Source of the DNA: Pelagomonas calceolata
Lineage: Eukaryota > Sar > Pelagophyceae > Pelagomonadales > Pelagomonadaceae
Assembly: GCA_918797485.1 (NCBI GenBank)
Contig: CAKKNE010000004.1
Span: 434,001 to 498,000 of the forward strand
Direction: 5' to 3'
DNA: 64,000 bases
Shown here: piece by piece, positions 62,407-64,000 of the stretch
Layout: the number at the start of each line of letters is the position of its first letter
How positions within the stretch are numbered: the first letter of the stretch is position 1
The notes under the pieces: generated by a model
Seen by the model: only the letters and a program-made list of their open reading frames with translations
Told to the model about the DNA's origin: nothing
The model's database searches: none
Translations under genes and position numbers: made by a program

Positions 62407-63960
62407 ATGGACCAATTTGTTGTGGTGGACCAATTGGGCGCCGGCGCCTTCGGGCGAGCTTTGTTATGCAGAGACAAGTCGACGCGCGAGTTCGTCGTGA
62501 TCAAAGAAATAAGGTGCGCGGACAAGGCCGCGCGGGACGAAGCTAGACGGGAGGCGGAACTGCTGCGGAAGCATTCGCATCCTAATGTGTGCCGCTTGAT
62601 AGCGTCCTTTTCAAGTGATGAGCAGAAGCGCTTCTATCTCGTGCTGGAGCACTGCGACGGCGGCGACCTGAGCCAAGCTATTAGTAAAAGAAGATCAGAA
62701 AGACGACCGTATCCGGAGCACGAAGCAGCTTCAATATTTGTCATGATCACATTGGCACTGAGGCATGTGCATGCGAGACGCATCGTCCATCGCGACGTGA
62801 AGGCTGCCAACGTTTTTCTGACAAAGAAAGGCGTGGCCAAGCTTGGTGATTTTGGAGTTTCGAGACAACTGGACGTGTCCGGTGGCGGCGCGACGCAGTT
62901 GGCTTCCACCAGAATCGGCACGCCCTACTACTTGGCGCCGGAGATCTTCGAAGGGAAACCCTATGGGAGAAGTGCGGACGTCTGGTCGCTTGGCGTGCTG
63001 TTTTACGAGATTCTGGTGCTGCGGATGCCCTTCGAGGCTAACTCGCTCGCCGCCTTATGTGTAAAGATCACGCAGTCGAGAGCTCCCAACGTCATCGGGT
63101 ACTCGGCGGCGTGCGCCGAGCTCGTCGCGTCATTACTGCATAAGAACGCGGAGAAACGACCACTCACCGATGCCTTGGTTAAAGACGCGTACGTGCGCAA
63201 GCACATGCCCAGCGCCGTCGCGGCGGCGCGTTCGACTCGTATCAATGCCAATGACACGACTCAAGACGACACCACTGATGAAGAGGACGTTGTGGAGACT
63301 GTGATCACGAAGCGCGTCGAGGACATGCTGCCGGCGGGGTTGGGGGCCGAGTACGCTAGATGTAGGGCCGAAGCTTTACGGAACCGGCGGCACCAGGAAG
63401 GGGATCCTGCCGAGGCGCCCTCGCCGCGACGAACCGCGAGGCGGAACCAGGCCTTGGCCTTGCAACGAGATTATGAGGCGCGCCAGAAGGAGTTGCAACA
63501 AGCGGCGTCGCAGCAGTACCGCGAGAACCGGCGCTTCCGCGCCGCGCGCGTCCGCGAGGAGCGCGAGCGGATTGTTAGTGGAGGCTGCGCGGACGACGTC
63601 GTCGAGGTGGCCGCGGACCCGCGTGATTATCGGGAGAAGCTCGCGGACCAGTACCGCGAGAACCGGGCCAAGGCCCGAAGTTACGAGCGCCGCGCACGCG
63701 ACGACTTACAAGGCCCGTGCGTCGACCTGCGCGGCGCGGCGCGCGGCGCGGCGAACCTCGAGAAGCGCATGCGGGAAAAACGGGAGAAGGAGGCCCATGA
63801 TCGGGACTTGAGGGATGCGCTCGCGGAAGAAGCGGCCCGCTACCAGGCGGAAGCGCGCCACGCGAAGCAGGCGGTGGCACTGGACTTCACGGAGGCGCCT
63901 CGACGAAAGCCCCCGCGGCGCCTCTTGCGTTCGATTCCTCCTGAGGAGGGCGCGGATTAA
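62407..63960 (+). CDS. NEK-like Ser/Thr protein kinase
   Basis: 517 residues. The kinase domain (about 3-262) is complete: glycine loop LGAGAFG, VIKEI with the catalytic Lys, HRDVKAANVFL, DFGVSR, GTPYYLAPE and SADVWSLGVLFYE. The order and the HPNVCRL...LEHCDGGDL region fit the NIMA-related (NEK) group. An acidic linker and a long Arg/Glu-rich coiled coil follow (about 340-490), as in NEK1/NEK5-type kinases. These act on cilia, basal bodies and mitosis. The coiled coil should drive dimerisation. The frame is open upstream, but the Met before DQFVVVDQLG starts the domain. Confidence 0.85.
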   Translation: MDQFVVVDQLGAGAFGRALLCRDKSTREFVVIKEIRCADKAARDEARREAELLRKHSHPNVCRLIASFSSDEQKRFYLVLEHCDGGDLSQAISKRRSERRPYPEHEAASIFVMITLALRHVHARRIVHRDVKAANVFLTKKGVAKLGDFGVSRQLDVSGGGATQLASTRIGTPYYLAPEIFEGKPYGRSADVWSLGVLFYEILVLRMPFEANSLAALCVKITQSRAPNVIGYSAACAELVASLLHKNAEKRPLTDALVKDAYVRKHMPSAVAAARSTRINANDTTQDDTTDEEDVVETVITKRVEDMLPAGLGAEYARCRAEALRNRRHQEGDPAEAPSPRRTARRNQALALQRDYEARQKELQQAASQQYRENRRFRAARVREERERIVSGGCADDVVEVAADPRDYREKLADQYRENRAKARSYERRARDDLQGPCVDLRGAARGAANLEKRMREKREKEAHDRDLRDALAEEAARYQAEARHAKQAVALDFTEAPRRKPPRRLLRSIPPEEGAD

Positions 63961-64000
63961 GCTAGTTGTGTGACTTAGTCCTGCTTGTTGTAGCTGAGCC

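Noticed and set aside
63961-63985. An eighteenth CTAG palindrome after the kinase gene
   Set aside because: Only one GCTAG arm is present and the window ends too soon to judge.

Overview
The window looks like nuclear DNA of a photosynthetic stramenopile, most likely a pelagophyte such as Aureococcus or Pelagomonas. That placement is inference. It rests on GC-rich, gene-dense DNA with few introns, a fucoxanthin-chlorophyll-type antenna gene with an N-terminal targeting peptide, short introns that look like transposed introner elements, a selenoprotein gene, and diverged RING-CH/TPR genes. Nothing looks bacterial or organellar, and no transposase, retroelement, tRNA, rRNA or CRISPR array was seen.

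Layout: 0-8 kb holds a zinc-knuckle RNA-binding protein, an EamA/DMT transporter, a small Spondin_N protein, a CobW-type GTPase, a light-harvesting protein and a small secreted protein. 8-18 kb holds a catalytically degenerate XPD-like protein, RING-CH/TPR family remnants, a degenerate trehalose-phosphate synthase/phosphatase, a type II membrane protein, a J-domain protein and two small proteins. 18-34 kb holds a METTL21-like methyltransferase, three SAM plus U-box proteins, a SAP-domain selenoprotein H with a candidate SECIS, a broken aspartyl protease with Cys-rich modules, and a LIM protein. 34-40 kb holds a DHHC acyltransferase, an RCC1 protein, an ABI-like WAVE subunit, RPA12 and a membrane protein. 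40-50 kb is one gene: a hybrid histidine kinase with 20 tandem PAS domains and an inserted SAP domain. 50-64 kb holds a doublecortin-like protein, another TPR locus, a WW-MyTH4-FERM protein, a CAAX-type protease, a DUF2237 protein, snurportin-1, a MORN protein, an F-box-like protein and a NEK-like kinase.

Two features cut across the genes. First, 17 copies of a 19-26 bp imperfect palindrome, roughly CTAGTGTCTTACA-n-CGCTAG, lie only between genes and usually 50-340 bp upstream of start codons. There is one copy in most divergent gene pairs, so it looks like a bidirectional promoter element. Second, at least six of the nine introns begin with a near copy of the first bases of the downstream exon, and several carry terminal inverted repeats, as expected for introners. 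The PAS array shows this directly, because its intron-free repeats preserve the unoccupied target site.

Exon boundaries were set by reading frame, GT/GC-AG sites and protein family alignment from memory. No transcript data or database search was available.
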